From JBHIBA01 sp046758845 (GTDB taxonomy: Bacteria; UBA8248; JACPRG01; G963555815), in assembly GCA_046758845.1 (NCBI GenBank), contig JBHIBA010000248.1, positions 1-7,083 of the forward strand: a DNA stretch of 7,083 nt. Reading direction: 5' to 3'. A program made the translations under genes and the position numbers. The number at the start of each line of letters is the position of its first letter. The stretch's first letter is position 1. This document shows positions 4,462 to 7,083 of the stretch, in pieces. Below the pieces are notes generated by a model, which saw only the letters and a list, made by a program, of their open reading frames with translations, was not told where the DNA came from and did no database searches.

Positions 4462-6798
4462 TCACGATTGCTTGCCCACTTTTTGAAGCTCTCTTCGCCT
4501 ACCCCATTCTTTTAGAGCCTTGTAGACCCGCTCCGGGTTCATGGGCAGCTCATAGAGCCTCACGCCCGTCGCGTCGGCGATGGCGTTGGCCACGGCCGCG
4601 GCGGTGGGAACCAGACCCGGCTCCCCAACGCCCTTGGCGCCGTAGAGCGGCCCCTGCGAATCGGCGTCTTCCACCAAGAAAGTATCGGGCACAGGCACGT
4701 CCAGGGCGCAGGGGATCTTGTAGTCGATGAAAGAGGGGTTGACCGCCACCCCCCTGTCCTGGGCCAGTTCCTCGAAGAGGGCGTACCCGATCCCCTGGCC
4801 GACGGCCCCTTCCACCTGCCCCTCGGCTCCGCGTCGGTTCACCGCCCGGCCGACGTCGTGGGCCGCGAAGAACCGGAGAATCTCCACCTTTCCCGTTTCC
4901 TCGTCCACCTCCACCTCCACGAGATGGCAGCCGGTGGAGTAATTGGGAATCTGGTTGCTCCAGTCCACGTGACCCGCCGCCACAGCGTCCTCGAACCGGC
5001 CCTCGGCCGTGACCGGAGCCCCCCGCTTGTCGTAAATCAGCGAAGCCGCCTCCCGAAAGGTCATGCTCCTCTCGGGATGTCCGGCGACGCGGATCTCCGA
5101 ATCGGCGGCTTCTAAGTCTTCCGGGGAGACCTCCCAGGCCTCAGCGACCGCACTCAATACCTGCCGGCGGGCCTGCGCCGCGGCCGCTCGCGCCGCCTGG
5201 CCGCAAACCCAGGTGGTCCGGCTCCCGAAGTTGCCCAGATCGTAAGGGACAATGTCCGTGTCGTCCGACACGACGCGGATGTCCTCCATCCGCACGCCCA
5301 GTTCCTCCGCGGCCACCTGGGCCATCACCGTGAGGGCCCCCTGGCCGGTGTCGTTGGCCGGCGTCGTGAGGATGACCTGTCCGTCCCGGCTGACGTTGAT
5401 AAAGCTCCCGGCCGAGTTGTAGCCGTAGTAGCGGGAGCCGCCCCCCGAGTGGATCATCACCGCCAGCCCCATGCCGCGCCGGAACCGACCGCCTTCCTGC
5501 CGGCTGCCTGCGCGGCGGGCCCGGTGCGCCGCCCATCCGGCCGCCTCGGCGACCTGATCCAGACAGGTCTCTAAGCTACACTCGGAGAGCCTCACTCCGG
5601 AGGCGCTCGTCTCGCCCGCTCTGTTGGCGTTGATCCGGCGCAGCTCCAGGGGGTCCATCTTCAGAAACCCGGCGATCCGGTCCATCTGGCTCTCGGCGGC
5701 GAAGGTGATCTGCGGGTTGCCGAAACCCCGGAAGGCCGTTCCGGGCTGCCGGTTGGTGTAGACGATGTAACCGTCGTACTGGATGTGAGGCACGTTATAG
5801 AGGACGGCGAACATGGAGCCCGAGAAGCTGAGCGTGGCGCCGCCCTTGTCGGCGTACGCCCCGCTGTCCACGAGGATGCGAATAGACCGGGCCACGAGGC
5901 GTCCGTCGGAGCGGAAGCCCGTCTTGAGTTCGATGTGATAGGGATAACGCGTCCGGGAGACCTCAAACTCGTCCGTCCGGGTGTTGGCCAGCTTCACGGG
6001 CCGCGCGGTCTCTCGGGCCAAGATGGCGGCGATCGGGGCGCCCATCTCCATCACCATCCGGTTCCCGAACGCACCGCCCGTTGCCGGCTTGATGACGCGG
6101 ATGCGGCGCACGTCCAGCCCGAGGGTCCGGGCGACCTCTTCTTTGAGGGTGTGGGGGGCCTGGGTGGACGCCCAAAGCGTGAGGCGGGAATCGGCTCCCG
6201 TGCGTTCCAAGCGGGCGATGCAAGCCCGGCTTTCCAACGCGCAATGGGCGGCCCGCTGCGTCGAGAAGGCATCTTCCAGAACGTGGTCCGATTCGGCGAA
6301 TCCCTTCTCGGGGTCGCCAAATTTCTTGTGGATCTCCCACGCCACGTTCCGCTCCTTCCCCTCGTGCAGGTGGGGGGCGCCCTCCGCCATGGCCTCCCCC
6401 GGGTCATAGACGGCGGGAAGCTCCTCAAACTCCACCTCGATCAGGGAGAGGGCCTCTTCGGCGGCCTCCTCGCTGTCGGCGGCAACGGCCGCCACCTCGT
6501 CGCCGACAAAACGTACGCGGTCCTCGCAGAGGGGAAGCTTATCGGCCAGGGCGGTGACGAAGCCGAAGGGGATTTTCGGCGTGTCCGCCGCCGTGATGAC
6601 CGCCTTGACGCCCCCGGCCCTTTTCGCGCGGGAGGTGTCGATCTTGAGGATGCGGGCGTGGGAATGGGGGCTTCGGAGGATGCGGGCGTGAAGCATCCCC
6701 GGCAATTGGAGGTCGGAGAGGAATTCCATTTCCCCGGTGGCCTTGGCCGGTCCGTCAATCCGGGGAACCCCTTTTCCGACGACGGAGAGAGGTTGCAT
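4462..6798 (-). CDS. Molybdopterin-binding large subunit, xanthine dehydrogenase/aldehyde oxidase family
   Basis: This 778-residue protein has the length and domain order of the large (Mo) subunit of three-subunit molybdenum hydroxylases. An N-terminal a/b hammerhead domain (about 15-130) is followed by two molybdopterin-binding domains. Visible cofactor segments are GGAFG (241-245), TAFRGFGNPQ (354-363), DTGQG (483-487), GAVGQG (664-669), and the active-site glutamate Glu726 in KGVGEP. The AFRGFG loop is of the xanthine dehydrogenase/4-hydroxybenzoyl-CoA reductase type and lacks the AYxCSFR loop of form I CO dehydrogenase, so it is not a CoxL. The substrate, an N-heterocycle, aldehyde or aromatic acyl-CoA, cannot be fixed. 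The start ATG at 6798 has AAGGA seven bases upstream, within GGAGGGAAGGA. The FeS and FAD subunits that normally accompany it are absent on both sides within the window. No export signal is visible. Confidence 0.94.
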   Translation of the reverse strand: MQPLSVVGKGVPRIDGPAKATGEMEFLSDLQLPGMLHARILRSPHSHARILKIDTSRAKRAGGVKAVITAADTPKIPFGFVTALADKLPLCEDRVRFVGDEVAAVAADSEEAAEEALSLIEVEFEELPAVYDPGEAMAEGAPHLHEGKERNVAWEIHKKFGDPEKGFAESDHVLEDAFSTQRAAHCALESRACIARLERTGADSRLTLWASTQAPHTLKEEVARTLGLDVRRIRVIKPATGGAFGNRMVMEMGAPIAAILARETARPVKLANTRTDEFEVSRTRYPYHIELKTGFRSDGRLVARSIRILVDSGAYADKGGATLSFSGSMFAVLYNVPHIQYDGYIVYTNRQPGTAFRGFGNPQITFAAESQMDRIAGFLKMDPLELRRINANRAGETSASGVRLSECSLETCLDQVAEAAGWAAHRARRAGSRQEGGRFRRGMGLAVMIHSGGGSRYYGYNSAGSFINVSRDGQVILTTPANDTGQGALTVMAQVAAEELGVRMEDIRVVSDDTDIVPYDLGNFGSRTTWVCGQAARAAAAQARRQVLSAVAEAWEVSPEDLEAADSEIRVAGHPERSMTFREAASLIYDKRGAPVTAEGRFEDAVAAGHVDWSNQIPNYSTGCHLVEVEVDEETGKVEILRFFAAHDVGRAVNRRGAEGQVEGAVGQGIGYALFEELAQDRGVAVNPSFIDYKIPCALDVPVPDTFLVEDADSQGPLYGAKGVGEPGLVPTAAAVANAIADATGVRLYELPMNPERVYKALKEWGRRRELQKVGKQS

Positions 6799-6805
6799 GG
6801 GCGAA

Positions 6806-6810
6806 TCCTT
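6806..6810 (-). promoter_or_regulatory. Ribosome binding site of the molybdenum hydroxylase gene
   Basis: Minus-strand AAGGA lies seven bases before the ATG at 6798. It is preceded by a second purine-rich stretch GGAGGG (6816-6811). The good spacing supports the chosen start. Confidence 0.65.
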
Positions 6811-6836
6811 CCCTCCATCACCGAGTGGTCTATGGC

Positions 6837-6842
6837 GTTATA
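6837..6842 (-). promoter_or_regulatory. Possible -10 element for the molybdenum hydroxylase gene
   Basis: Minus-strand TATAAC is a close match to TATAAT and would start transcription about 30 bases before the ATG at 6798. No acceptable -35 box is found 16-18 bp upstream, so this is only a weak candidate. A different sigma factor or an activator-dependent promoter could explain the missing -35. Confidence 0.25.
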
Positions 6843-7083
6843 AGGTGAGGGCCTTTCGCCACTTGACTCGCTCTTGGCGGATCAATCCTTTGTGGGGGGA
6901 CCGCATTCGCTCCGATGCTAGCAGATACGCGTCGGGGGGACAACGAACAAGAACGGGCCGGTACACTTCGGCTTCGCTCAGCGCAGGCTCCGCCCAATCC
7001 CTACAAGCCCCCGCGCTCTCGATCGCAGGGGCCCACGGCGGCCACGCAGGGCCGCCGCTACGAATGTACCCGCCCAGAGCAAT
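6843..7083. other. Non-coding stretch upstream of the molybdenum hydroxylase gene
   Basis: No open frame with coding character, tRNA or rRNA is visible. The partner subunit genes expected here are absent. The right half (about 6957-7083) has the look of composite intergenic repeat sequence, including the GC-rich inverted repeat at 7036-7057. The rest shows no recognisable feature beyond the weak promoter element. Confidence 0.5.
7036..7057. repeat. GC-rich inverted repeat (8-bp stem, 6-base loop)
   Basis: CGGCGGCC (7036-7043) pairs perfectly with GGCCGCCG (7050-7057) around the loop acgcag. On the minus strand the core reads gcggccctgcgtggccgc, which matches the core of the palindrome at 9-46 (gcggccctgcagggccgc) at 16 of 18 positions. 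This suggests two members of one dispersed intergenic palindromic repeat family, comparable in style to REP elements. Function unknown. Confidence 0.65.

Noticed and set aside
5785..6843. Long plus-strand open frame antisense to the molybdenum hydroxylase gene
   Set aside because: It is a mirror frame of a GC-rich gene. The minus-strand protein has all family motifs in frame, while the plus-strand translation has none.
1..7083. CRISPR array, toxin-antitoxin pair, phage defence cluster or insertion sequence
   Set aside because: No regularly spaced repeats, no transposase or integrase, and no small paired genes with good ribosome binding sites were seen. The five genes account for nearly all coding signal.

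Overview
The window carries five confident protein-coding genes. Four of them lie on the minus strand and are GC-rich (about two thirds G+C by eye). One lies on the plus strand and is clearly less GC-rich (about half). The gene set suggests a GC-rich, probably two-membrane bacterium: a PQQ-type sugar dehydrogenase with an export signal, a molybdenum hydroxylase large subunit, an SDR oxidoreductase and a base-excision repair enzyme. Nothing in the sequence fixes the lineage. The look of the proteins and the GC-rich palindromic intergenic repeats would fit an uncultivated soil or sediment lineage (Rokubacteria/Methylomirabilota, Acidobacteria or deltaproteobacterial type), but that is only an impression.

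Layout from left to right. Positions 1-84 are non-coding, with a perfect 38-bp palindrome and then a G-run region that forms hairpins over the end of mutY. Three minus-strand genes follow, read from right to left: an SDR oxidoreductase (3218-2481), a predicted secreted PQQ-dependent sugar/sorbosone-type dehydrogenase (2365-1232), and mutY (1245-85), which overlaps the dehydrogenase by 14 bp. Next is a divergent intergenic region (3219-3432) with a plausible sigma70-type promoter facing right. An AT-richer alpha/beta hydrolase gene (3433-4284) follows on the plus strand. A short gap (4285-4461) separates it from the large minus-strand gene for a molybdopterin-binding subunit of the xanthine dehydrogenase family (6798-4462), whose 3' end converges on the hydrolase. 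Positions 6799-7083 hold that gene's leader and then a non-coding stretch with another GC-rich inverted repeat.

The genes do not form one evident pathway. Three of the five are predicted oxidoreductases, and mutY is probably translated by coupling to the dehydrogenase upstream of it. The molybdenum hydroxylase subunit has no visible FeS or FAD partner. The hydrolase differs from its neighbours in strand and base composition and looks like a later arrival.

I found no convincing new multi-gene system. The points most worth a second look are the SDR protein, which has Phe and Glu at the two positions normally held by the catalytic Tyr and Lys; the perfect palindrome at the left edge and its related core at the right edge; the compositionally distinct hydrolase gene, which ends in a perfect 18-bp palindrome; and the orphan molybdenum hydroxylase subunit.
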